Shown here piece by piece: positions 42,788 to 52,318 of a stretch of DNA of 64,000 bases (positions are counted from its first letter, which is position 1; each line of letters begins with the position of its first letter). Under the pieces are notes generated by a model. It was not told where the DNA came from. It searched no databases and worked only from the letters and a program-made list of their open reading frames with translations. The stretch comes from JAHFPN01 sp963765745 (lineage in GTDB: Bacteria > Pseudomonadota > Alphaproteobacteria > Rhizobiales > Xanthobacteraceae), in NCBI GenBank assembly GCA_963765745.1, contig CAVXXM010000004.1, positions 1-64,000 on the forward strand, in the 5' to 3' direction. The translations under genes and the position numbers were made by a program.

Positions 42788-43174
42788 TCAGCAGCGGGTG
42801 ATGCTGACCGTGCGGCCGCCGGAAATGGCGACGTCCTCGGTGACGCAGCCGGCCGATCCGCCGACCGGCACGAGCGCCGGCTGCACCGGCGCCTGGATAT
42901 CGGCGGGCGGATAGGGGTTGAGTAGCGCGAGGCCGCCGCCGGTGAGGCCGACGATGACCGGCTGCACGATGTGCTTCTTGTGATGATGGCCGTGAAATTT
43001 CGCCGGGAGACCGGTGTGCGAGAGCGTCTTCGGCGTGACCGGGCCGAGCACGCCGTGCGCGCGGAACGGCACCGGCTTGAAGCCGCCCTTGAAGCCCTTG
43101 GTGGCGAGCGCGGGTTCGGACGAGGCGAGGGCGCAAGCGGCGAGCAGCGCGGTAAGCGCGATAATTCGGGTCAT
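42788..43174 (-). CDS. Secreted His-rich hypothetical protein
   Basis: A 128-residue protein with signal peptide (IIALTALLAACALASSEPAL). The mature part has GFKGGFKPVPFRAHGVLGPV, a His/Lys cluster AKFHGHHHKKHIVQPVIVG, a hydrophobic Pro-rich stretch and a C-terminus GSAGCVTEDVAISGGRTVSI ending TRC with two Cys. The His cluster could bind metal (inference). ATG 43174. The 233 bases upstream (43175-43407) contain no gene. Confidence 0.7.
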   Translation of the reverse strand: MTRIIALTALLAACALASSEPALATKGFKGGFKPVPFRAHGVLGPVTPKTLSHTGLPAKFHGHHHKKHIVQPVIVGLTGGGLALLNPYPPADIQAPVQPALVPVGGSAGCVTEDVAISGGRTVSITRC

Positions 43175-43407
43175 CGTACCCAACTCCTTGTCGATGGCCT
43201 CTTGCCGCACCATATGAAGATTAAGCCAAGCCGATGCGTGAGTCGATTCACTCCATCGGCGAAGCCGCGCCCCGTAAGGCGCAACATGCTGAACCGCACG
43301 TTAGCGTCGGCGAACACACATAAAGCGCTATTCTGCTGTATTGTGCCTTCGTCCTTGGATGAGTTCGTTCAAGCGATACTGCACCGATCCATTTCAGGAG
43401 TTTTTGG

Positions 43408-43695
43408 ATGACCAATGACACCAAGACGGGCGCCCCGGGATTCGGCGCGCGCGTGGCGCGGCCGAACGTGGACGCGATAGCTGCCGCGCCCGTCGTGCGA
43501 TCCGGCGTGGTCGACAAACCCGACACCGTCCGCCGCAAGGACATCCACGACAAGTGGAGCAAGATCTCCGACGTGGAAGCCAACGCCTTTACCGGCAAGC
43601 CCGATCTCGTCGCCATGATCAACGCCCGCTACGGCACGAGCAAAGAGCAGGCCCAACTCGACGTCGACGCCTGGGCCAAAAACCGCGTTTTTTGA
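43408..43695 (+). CDS. CsbD-like stress protein
   Basis: A 95-residue protein whose second half matches the CsbD/YjbJ pattern: DKWSKISDVEANAFTGKPDL and VAMINARYGTSKEQAQLDVD then AWAKNR, that is W-x-x-I, G-K-x-D-L, YG-x-S-K-x-x-A and a final W. CsbD proteins are abundant small stress proteins of unknown mechanism. The first 40 residues form a polar lead. ATG 43408. Followed by two more small proteins on the same strand. Confidence 0.75.
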   Translation: MTNDTKTGAPGFGARVARPNVDAIAAAPVVRSGVVDKPDTVRRKDIHDKWSKISDVEANAFTGKPDLVAMINARYGTSKEQAQLDVDAWAKNRVF

Positions 43696-43802
43696 AACCG
43701 CGTTTTCTAAAAGCGAACTCCGGCTAGACCGCCGATACCCCGGCACCGACCGGACACCATTCTCGCGCGGCGGGAAGTGCTCGCCGCGAGCGGGAGACGA
43801 GT

Positions 43803-44033
43803 TTGACATTGCACAGATATGCGATCGGAGACGCGGTGCGTTTCACGCCCGCGCGCAGCGACCGGTCCTCGGCGCCATCGGGGAGTTACCGCATCACGCA
43901 GCTCCTGCCGGAAGAGCAGGGCGACAACCAGTACCGCGTCAAGAGCGCGCACGATGCACACGAGCGCATCGTGCTAGAAAGCCAGCTCGATCTGAAACAG
44001 CTCGACCACACGGAGTCGGCCTTCAAGAAGTGA
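43803..44033 (+). CDS. Small conserved hypothetical protein
   Basis: A 76-residue protein starting at TTG 43803: LHRYAIGDAVRFTPARSDRS, APSGSYRITQLLPEEQGDNQ, YRVKSAHDAHERIVLESQLD. The alternation of short beta strands (Y-x-V-G-D-x-V, Y-x-I-x-x-L-L, Y-R-V-K-S) suggests a small SH3- or KOW-like barrel, as in related Bradyrhizobium proteins. Function unknown. Twenty-one bases upstream of the next small gene. Confidence 0.65.
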   Translation: MTLHRYAIGDAVRFTPARSDRSSAPSGSYRITQLLPEEQGDNQYRVKSAHDAHERIVLESQLDLKQLDHTESAFKK

Positions 44034-44054
44034 CGGTCGCCGCAGGAGCCCACC

Positions 44055-44345
44055 ATGAGTGCATTCGATTTCAACAAGCCTTCGGAGCTGTTCCCGAGCC
44101 GGAACCGCAAGTCGAACCGGCCGGCCGGCTACAGGCGGTTCAACACCGCCGCCGAGGCCGTCCGCTTCGCGGTGGAGGATCTGCCGCCCGAGCTTCTGCT
44201 CGGCGCCTATCTCGAGGTCGACGAGGCGCGCTTCGATTGCGCCGCCATCCGCCGGCTGTACGACAGCGCCGACTATCCGCTCGCCCGGCCCAAGACTGAC
44301 GCGAAAAAGAGCAAGGTCCAGCACGAAGCGCCGCACCTGGTCTGA
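44055..44345 (+). CDS. Small conserved hypothetical protein
   Basis: A 96-residue soluble protein: MSAFDFNKPSELFPSRNRKS, GYRRFNTAAEAVRFAVEDLP, PELLLGAYLEVDEARFDCAA and IRRLYDSADYPLARPKTDAK. ATG 44055 with AGGAGCC upstream. A family widespread in Hyphomicrobiales, seen next to the preceding KOW-like protein; no function known. Confidence 0.7.
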   Translation: MSAFDFNKPSELFPSRNRKSNRPAGYRRFNTAAEAVRFAVEDLPPELLLGAYLEVDEARFDCAAIRRLYDSADYPLARPKTDAKKSKVQHEAPHLV

Positions 44346-44377
44346 ACGCGCCGGCCCGCCCCCTATCCTCTCCAATC

Positions 44378-44467
44378 GTCATCGCCGGGCTTGACCCGGC
44401 GATCTCGTTTAGGAGGGCAGGGCCGTGCCCGTTGAATTGGGATGGCCGGGACAAGCCCGGCTATGAC
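44378..44467. repeat. Extragenic inverted repeat
   Basis: GTCATCGCCGGGCTTGACCC at the left and GGGACAAGCCCGGCTATGAC at the right are near-complementary; internal CCGGCGATC and GATGGCCGG extend the pairing. The element fills the gap between a small gene and a secreted-protein gene. Confidence 0.8.
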
Positions 44468-44566
44468 TGGCTTTGCGGCATTTACGCTACCTCCACCTTT
44501 TGCGAGCAGGATCGCCTCCCGGCCCAGCGCGAGTGCCGCGTTGAGCAGGCCAAGGAGGAGCGATCC

Positions 44567-44926
44567 ATGAAGCTTTTTAGTCTGGCGTCCGCGATGGTCT
44601 TCGCCGCCGCCTTGCTGGCGCAGCCGGCGTCCGCCGCCGACTATCGCGGCCCGCGCAATTACGGCCCGCGCCACGCGCTACCCCTTCCCGCCAAACATCA
44701 TGCCCATCTCAAGCGCGGCTGGACCTGCAACTCGCACGGCAACTGCCAGCCGAACTGGGGCTGGGGCAAGGATGTCGCCACCTGGCCGGTGGCCATGGTG
44801 ATCGTGGCGCGCGACGATATTCCGCTCTACGAGCCCGGCGATCGCTTCACCAATTGCCGGATGCCGCGCCAGGTCTGGACCGGCTGGCGCTGGGTGAAGT
44901 TCTGGGATCAGCACTGCGCGCGCTGA
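44567..44926 (+). CDS. Secreted hypothetical protein
   Basis: A 119-residue protein with signal peptide (LASAMVFAAALLAQPASAAD). Mature part: YRGPRNYGPRHALPLPAKHH, AHLKRGWTCNSHGNCQPNWG, WGKDVATWPVAMVIVARDDI, PGDRFTNCRMPRQVWTGWRW ending QHCAR. Rich in Trp and Cys, hence a compact disulfide-bonded exported protein. ATG 44567 follows AAGGAGGAG. Function unknown. Confidence 0.7.
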   Translation: MKLFSLASAMVFAAALLAQPASAADYRGPRNYGPRHALPLPAKHHAHLKRGWTCNSHGNCQPNWGWGKDVATWPVAMVIVARDDIPLYEPGDRFTNCRMPRQVWTGWRWVKFWDQHCAR

Positions 44927-44943
44927 CGCGCATGCTGAATATC

Positions 44944-45070
44944 GTCATTCCGGGTGAGCGCGGCACAAGCCGCGCGAGGCCCGGAATCCATAGCCACCGG
45001 CAGCGCGATTCACGCAGGACGGCGGTTATGGATTCCGGCCCTCGCCGCTGCGCGGCTCGACCGGAATGAC
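44944..45070. repeat. Extragenic palindromic repeat
   Basis: GTCATTCCGGG at the left is matched by CCGGAATGAC at the right; CCGGAATCCATA and TATGGATTCCGG form an inner pair. It ends inside the first codons of the next gene. Same class as the elements at 26846 and 44378. Confidence 0.8.
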
Positions 45071-45497
45071 GCCGGTGAGTTCTTCGAGATTTTCCCTCGC
45101 CGGCCCCGCGCTTGCGCTCGTGGCGTTCGGCGTATGGGCGTTCTTCTCGGTGCTGCCGGGCCTGATGCGAACGGGCGGCGAGTTCCGCATTCGCGAGGCG
45201 TGGGACACCGGGGCCTTCTGGTATTTCGGCGCGCCGCTCATGCTGTGCGCCCAGGTTCTGGCCGGGGCGTTCGCGCGCGGCGAGGTGTGGAAGCAGCCGC
45301 TGTGGACGATCGGCGGCCTGTTCGCCGGCATGCTCCTGGTGCACAAACCCGGCACCGATCTCGGGCTGTTGCCGCTGGCGCTGATCTTCGTGGGCGCGCC
45401 GTCCTACGCCGTGCTGCTCGGCTGCGGCGGCGATCGGACGGGCGCTTGGGAAGCGGACGGGGCCGAGCGAGTAGGCGTCCGCTACCATTCGAATTGA
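45066..45497 (+). CDS. Hypothetical membrane protein
   Basis: A 143-residue protein with about four helices: LAGPALALVAFGVWAFFSVL, AFWYFGAPLMLCAQVLAGAF, LWTIGGLFAGMLLVHKPGTD and LGLLPLALIFVGAPSYAVLL. The ATG at 45066 lies within the right end of a palindromic repeat, so the true start may be a later codon, but the helices begin within 15 residues. Unknown function; 4 bases before the RlpA-like gene. Confidence 0.6.
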   Translation: MTPVSSSRFSLAGPALALVAFGVWAFFSVLPGLMRTGGEFRIREAWDTGAFWYFGAPLMLCAQVLAGAFARGEVWKQPLWTIGGLFAGMLLVHKPGTDLGLLPLALIFVGAPSYAVLLGCGGDRTGAWEADGAERVGVRYHSN

Positions 45498-45501
45498 TCT
45501 C

Positions 45502-45906
45502 ATGGCCGGGCAAACTGTGAAGCGATCAATGATCACGAAATCGAACTTGCTTGTGGCCGCGTTGCTGCAGGCCGCTTTATTGGGGCCGGCGAGCGCAGCC
45601 GACGACAAACCGGACGAGTGCGGCATCGCGTCGATCTATGCGACCGAGAGCGAAGAGACCGCGAGCGGAGAAGACACCCGTCCCGAAAATTTCACCGCCG
45701 CGCATCCGATCCTGCCGTTCGGGACGCTGGTGCGCGTCGTCCATCAGGAAAACGGGCGCTCGGTGGAGGTGCGGATCACCGACCGCGGGCCATTCGTCCG
45801 CGAAAGAATCATCGATCTATCGCAGATCGCCGCCCGCGCGCTCGGCTTTTCCGGCTTGGCGCAGGTTTGTCTCAAGTATCTGGATATCCCCGACTTCGAC
45901 CCGTAG
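45502..45906 (+). CDS. RlpA-like double-psi beta-barrel protein
   Basis: An exported protein of 134 residues: signal peptide SNLLVAALLQAALLGPASAA, then a DPBB domain with CGIASIYATESEETASGEDT, FTAAHPILPFGTLVRVVHQE, SVEVRITDRGPFVRERIIDL and SQIAARALGFSGLAQVCLKY. The catalytic-type Asp is in TDRGPF. RlpA proteins cleave denuded peptidoglycan at the septum; this one lacks a SPOR domain and an obvious lipobox, so it is a short relative. An internal ATG at 45529 is a second possible start. Last normal-GC gene before the island. Confidence 0.82.
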   Translation: MAGQTVKRSMITKSNLLVAALLQAALLGPASAADDKPDECGIASIYATESEETASGEDTRPENFTAAHPILPFGTLVRVVHQENGRSVEVRITDRGPFVRERIIDLSQIAARALGFSGLAQVCLKYLDIPDFDP

Positions 45907-46009
45907 CGGAAAGCCGACCGGCAGCGGCGATGGCCGCGAGCCGTCTCGGCGAGATGTTCATTTGCCCCTCCGGATGGTCGGTTTTGTCGGCGTGCCTTAC
46001 GCTGGTTGG

Positions 46010-46515
46010 TTAGCAGACACGATGGTGCTCGGGGCCCAAAAGGGCGCGCGCACGCTCCTTAAAAGCCGAGACTACACGTCGAACAACGTAGCCGAAAAAA
46101 AGGGTTGCAAGACTACTTAGTACAAAGGAATTCAGCTCATACTCAATCTTCACCTTGATATCGCATCGATCATGCTGCCGATCATTCAAACTCACGTGCA
46201 GGTTACATTTTCGACCCCAGGCCATGGCCCATCTACGTATTCGAACGCAACTATATCCATCGACTGGAAGTTGGCGTGCATTGTAACGCGACCTTGCAGG
46301 GCGCTCGATCGCGCGCCGGGCGTCCAAGGTTGCTTTCCCTCGGTCGTGCGATGAATAACCATGACTCGCACCACGGCACGACTTTCGTACTGGCTGAAGT
46401 CCGTTACCAGTCGAAAAACGTCCTCACGCCTGTAAGGAGAATGATATGTCTCAATGTGGATGGCCACGTCTTGCAATGCCCTTTCCGGCCGTAAGTCGCA
46501 CTCGAGACAACTCAA
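46010..46515 (-). pseudogene. Coq10/RatA-like START-domain protein, frameshifted
   Basis: The first frame, from 46515, contains AIHIETYHSPYRREDVFRLV then TDFSQYE, later SALQGRVTMHANFQSMDIVA and FEYVDGPWPGVENVTC. A second frame continues LNDRQHDRCDIKVKIEYELN and SFVLSSLATLFFGYVVRRVV then SAFKERARALLG. The order matches the Coq10/RatA family: Y-x-x-x-x-x-F-x-L-V-x-D-x-x-x-Y, a GP-W segment, a YEL/YEF strand and a final V-x-x-F-x-x-R-A helix. Coq10 proteins bind ubiquinone. The frame change is near 46200; the region after SQYE also diverges. Possibly a decayed foreign gene. Confidence 0.5.
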
Positions 46516-46688
46516 TTCGTCCTCTGGAGAACATCAGTATTTCTATTGCCGCGGCTTCTCAGTTGAGGTCTGGATATTCATCGATCAGCGCTCTCTCAGT
46601 GTCTCCTGTACGGTCATTCGCCAATCGACTCAGATGCCGTTAAGCTCAATGGCACGAACTCATACGGAGCTGAAGCTTTCCCGAGTCG

Positions 46689-46999
46689 ATGATGACGAAG
46701 ATATATCAGCCGAATCTCTCGATTGAGTTAACGCTTTTCTCAATCGGGACGACAAGTGAGTTTGTCCAGAATGGCTTCTATCCGATTATTCGCCATCCGA
46801 TCTATTTTGGTCAAATACTACTCGCATTGGGGATGCTTCTGATCGTGAACAACTGGCTACTCACATTTTTTCCTGCACTCGCTGCCCTGATTAATATAGT
46901 TCGTGGCCATGCTGCGAAGCAGACTTGGCCTCGCGTATCGGAACGCACTACGAGGAATATAAGGACCGTACGCATTTTATTATCCCGTGGATTTACTGA
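46689..46999 (+). pseudogene. Isoprenylcysteine methyltransferase-like C-terminus, frameshifted
   Basis: Reads FVQNGFYPIIRHPIYFGQIL then LALGMLLIVNNWLLTFFPAL, followed after a frame change near 46920 by EADLASRIGTHYEEYKDRTH and FIIPWIY plus TGA. This is the ICMT/PEMT-like pattern: G-x-Y-x-x-x-RHP-x-Y-x-G, hydrophobic helices, E-x-x-L, Y-x-x-Y and a final P-x-I/W. The N-terminal helices of a full protein are not visible upstream. The stop codon lies just before the DedA-like fragment, as in an operon. Confidence 0.5.
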
Positions 47000-47001
47000 C
47001 T

Positions 47002-47219
47002 TTGTTTTCCATCTGGCTACTCGCTCTACTCATGGTTCTCAATGGAATTCTCTTTCTGCCGCCGAGCGAATATATTTATTTTGACGCCTATTTTGGTCTT
47101 GGTGGCTCCCTAACCTATGCTTATTTGTGCTCCCGCTAGCAAACTCAATCGGCCACTTCATTCTCTACGAGTTATCCAGACGATACAGTGTAAGTCTTAC
47201 GAAATTGAAGCAAGAGTAG
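47002..47219 (+). pseudogene. DedA/VTT-domain-like fragment, frameshifted
   Basis: From TTG 47002: FSIWLLALLMVLNGILFLPP, SEYIYFDAYFGLGGSLTYAY, then after a frame change near 47130 LPLANSIGHFILYELSRRYS and VSLTKLKQE plus stop. The PSE motif, the G-rich loop and N-x-I-G-x-x-x-x-Y-x-L-x-R resemble the first half of DedA-type (SNARE-associated) membrane proteins that flip lipids. The second half is not found downstream. Weak call based on pattern only. Confidence 0.35.
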
Positions 47220-48109
47220 CCACGAATGTTTTCTCTAGGATCTTCAGTACGCGCTCAAGAAATAAGAGATCGGCTCGCATAGACAGATGCATGATACTTC
47301 CCGAATCGAGCCTGATGGTGCGTATTGCGCTTTATTTCTCGATGCTGCCGAACGGTCCTGAGTGGTTAAGTGTTCGTCATACGATTCGAGTACTGCCACG
47401 TCCTGTATGTTGTCTGTCGGTAATTGAACAATTTTCAACAGATGTAAGCGCGAAGTCGAACTTCTCAAGAAGTCGGTTGATTTGCTTGGAAGATGCGACT
47501 CAGACCATTCAAGTATTCATCCGATCAGAACTAGCTAGATATGCGTGCGGTTGGCAGCGAGGATGACCGGAAGATAGCAGAGCTTAGTCGCGCAAAGACC
47601 GACGAATGGAGGTTCGGTAGAGTTGCACGATGCTCGAACTTGCGGTCGCGCAGCCTGCCGTCTTCACGACTTGGCAAATCGATTCGAGGACTCGTCAATT
47701 CGAGCCGCGCGAAGAGGCACTTAGCGCTTTCAGAAATCCTTCTCGTCACGACAGCTGACGAATGCCACTACGCAACGAAGTTCCAGCTCGGTGGCAGTGT
47801 CACCGACTTTCTGCTGCGCGTGCATATTCTCCAGGATGACGTAGAAATGGTCGAGCTCGAACCAGCAGCTAACATTGTGGTCACGCAGGGTGGCCACTTG
47901 GCGAGAGAGTTGCGTCGAATCCAACAGGTAAATGACTGGCGTGATTGGTTGCCTGACAATCGCGACTTGCGCCCGGCGCGCATGCCGAAAGCACCTTGGA
48001 ATAGGGGGAGCCAGTGAAAGGTGCCCAATTGGGCTATTTGGGCCGGAATTTTTCACAACGCTTCATCTGCCATGGAGGTATGCTCGAATAATCCAGAGAA
48101 CAAAGCCGC

Positions 48110-50525
<2,416 letters not shown>

Positions 50526-50654
50526 TGGCTGAATATGGGGCCGCGTTCGCGGCGAGGGAAGGGCGTTAACCACCCCATTCCAACTGCAGAAACAGGAACT
50601 TTCGGGGCGGTTGCCCGTTATCTCGATGCAAGCCCGAATCGCAGGAGAGCGACT

Positions 50655-50879
50655 TTGATTTCGTCCGAGGAATTTCGAAGCCATGCTGCGGAGTGTCGCC
50701 GAATGGCCGATGCTTCCCGCGACGGCGCGAGCAAAACCTCATGGACAGGTCTTGCCGACCGAATGCTCGCGTGCGCCCTCCTGGCCGAGGCCGAGCGCCC
50801 TCTTAGGACAGCAAGCGGTGTCCGGTCTCGCGCCGCGCAGTCAAAGCCTTCGGATCAGCACGCCCGCCGGCAGCACTAG
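50655..50879 (+). CDS. Small HxxxC-type conserved hypothetical protein
   Basis: A 74-residue protein starting at TTG 50655 behind CAGGAGAG: LISSEEFRSHAAECRRMADA, SRDGASKTSWTGLADRMLAC then ALLAEAERP. It follows the pattern Y/F-x-x-H-A-x-E-C-x-x-x-A ... W-x-x-x-A-x-x-W/M-L seen in very many short Bradyrhizobium proteins of unknown role. The stop at 50877-50879 overlaps that of the convergent methyltransferase. Divergent from uvrB. Confidence 0.6.
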   Translation: MISSEEFRSHAAECRRMADASRDGASKTSWTGLADRMLACALLAEAERPLRTASGVRSRAAQSKPSDQHARRQH

Positions 50880-51484
50880 GCAGGCGGCAGCTTCTCGAAT
50901 ATCGCGCCGTAATGATACGGTGCCACATCGACGATCTCGCGCAGCTTGAGCCCCGCCGGCTCGACCACGGCCGCGGTCGCCGCGGGCGTCATGCGCAACG
51001 CCGTGGCCGGGCCGCGCGGCTCGCCCAGGATCGTGGTTTCCTCGCGCGGGCGCCGGTGCCAGTTCACGATCGCGAAGCGGCCGCCCGGCTTGAGCGCGAG
51101 CGCCACCGCCCGCGCCAGCCGGGTCGGCTCCGGCACGCCATGAAACGCATTGGCCATGAATACGAAATCCACCGGCCGCGGTACCAGGCGCGCGACATCG
51201 TAGGCATCGCCTTCGATCAAATCGCAATTGCTCACGCCGGCATTTTCAAGCTGCCTACGAGCGGCATCCAGGAGCTTCCGGTCGATGTCGATAGCGAACA
51301 CGTGCCGCGCGACCTTGGCCATCGGCAAGGTGAACCAGCCATCGCCGCAGCACAGGTCGATCGCGTCGGCGCCCTTGGTCAGTCCGGCCGCCGCCAGCAC
51401 CATCGCCGGATCGGGCCACAAGGCCTTCCACCAGCCGTCGTCCGGCAGTTCCGTGCCTTGGAAGAAGCCCGGGATCGCCGTCAT
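50876..51484 (-). CDS. Class I SAM-dependent methyltransferase
   Basis: A 202-residue methyltransferase: FFQGTELPDDGWWKALWPDP, motif I ADAIDLCCGDGWFTLPMAKV, FAIDIDRKLLDAARRQLEN (acidic loop), VDFVFMANAFHGVPEPTRLA and LKPGGRFAIVNWHRR. The Cys pair in DLCCGDG and the acceptor site give no specific substrate. It is 17 bases downstream of the ArsM-like gene and probably in the same operon, read away from the DsrE side of the sulfur cluster. Intact. Confidence 0.82.
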   Translation of the reverse strand: MTAIPGFFQGTELPDDGWWKALWPDPAMVLAAAGLTKGADAIDLCCGDGWFTLPMAKVARHVFAIDIDRKLLDAARRQLENAGVSNCDLIEGDAYDVARLVPRPVDFVFMANAFHGVPEPTRLARAVALALKPGGRFAIVNWHRRPREETTILGEPRGPATALRMTPAATAAVVEPAGLKLREIVDVAPYHYGAIFEKLPPA

Positions 51485-51501
51485 CGCCGCAGGGTCGAGT
51501 A

Positions 51502-52284
51502 TTACGGCTTCACCGCAAGCAAGGAGACGCTCTTCACCCCGAACTTCTTGGTCGCGCCCTGGGCGTTGTCCGAGATGAATTGATACTGCGGATTGTCCTC
51601 GACCTTGATCACCCGCAGGCCCGCTGCCGCGATCTGGGCGCGATAGTTTTCCTGCTGCGCCGCGCCGCCGATACAGGCCGCCCACAGCGTGGTGTTGCAG
51701 GAGATCGACTCCGGCAGTTGCACCTCGGTGACGATGTCGGAAATCGCGAGCCGGCCGCCGGACTTCAGCAGCCGCACCACCTCCGCAAACACCTTGGTCT
51801 TGTCGGGCGCGAGGTTGAATACGCCGTTGCTGATCACGGCATCCACGGACGCCGCCGGCAGCGGTACGTTCTCGATATAGCCCTTCAGATACGTGACGTT
51901 CGTGAAGCCGTCGCGGTCGCGCAGGCGCGTCGCCTTGGCGAGCTGCTCGTCGGTCATGTCGACGCCGATCACCTTGCCGCGCTTGCCCACTTTGAGCGCG
52001 GCGAAGAACGTATCCATGCCCGAGCCGCTGCCGAGATCGAGAACGGTTTCGCCCTCCTTCAGGTCGGCGAGATGGAAATAGTAGCCGACGCCGGCGAACG
52101 ATTCGATTGATTCGGCCGGGATCCGGTCGAGATCGGCCGGCGGATAGCCGAGCCGTTCGGCCATTGCGCGTCCCATCTCGAAATGGAACTCGCCGTGCGG
52201 GTCTTCGGCAACGTCGCGATACATCGCCTTCACTTTGGATTCGAGCTCCTTGGCATTGAAGACCGTAGTCGTGGCAGTGCTCAT
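51502..52284 (-). CDS. ArsM-like methyltransferase
   Basis: A 260-residue SAM methyltransferase: LESKVKAMYRDVAEDPHGEF, VGYYFHLADLKEGETVLDLG, SGSGMDTFFAALKVGKRGKV (motif I), IGVDMTDEQLAKATRLRDRD, SNGVFNLAPDKTKVFAEVVR and LPESISCNTTLWAACIGGAA. The phrase VIGVDMT and the Cys before IGGA are typical of arsenite and related UbiE/ArsM enzymes; the two Cys in SCNTTLWAACIGG could match ArsM thiolate ligands, but the N-terminal Cys pair is not evident. In this sulfur context a thiol or sulfide acceptor is equally possible. AGGAGGAGAAA precedes ATG 52284. Confidence 0.7.
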   Translation of the reverse strand: MSTATTTVFNAKELESKVKAMYRDVAEDPHGEFHFEMGRAMAERLGYPPADLDRIPAESIESFAGVGYYFHLADLKEGETVLDLGSGSGMDTFFAALKVGKRGKVIGVDMTDEQLAKATRLRDRDGFTNVTYLKGYIENVPLPAASVDAVISNGVFNLAPDKTKVFAEVVRLLKSGGRLAISDIVTEVQLPESISCNTTLWAACIGGAAQQENYRAQIAAAGLRVIKVEDNPQYQFISDNAQGATKKFGVKSVSLLAVKP

Positions 52285-52318
52285 GGCTTTCTCCTCCTGA
52301 AGTTGATTGGCGCGACGT

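Larger units (their letters stand above)
45907..48109. other. Low-GC island of degenerate sequence
   Basis: About 2.1 kb that is clearly richer in A and T than both flanks and lacks long open frames, whereas neighbouring DNA shows spurious ORFs on every strand. Broken relatives of Coq10/RatA (46010-46515, minus), isoprenylcysteine methyltransferase (46689-46999) and DedA (47002-47219) can be read. 46516-46688 and 47220-48109 hold nothing I recognise. No transposase, integrase, tRNA or flanking repeat was found. Either acquired, decaying DNA or a wrongly joined piece of another genome. Confidence 0.7.

Noticed and set aside
47541..48017. 158-codon plus-strand frame at the right end of the island
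   Set aside because: No recognisable motif, no ribosome site, and equally long frames occur on the other strand; left as unassigned island sequence.
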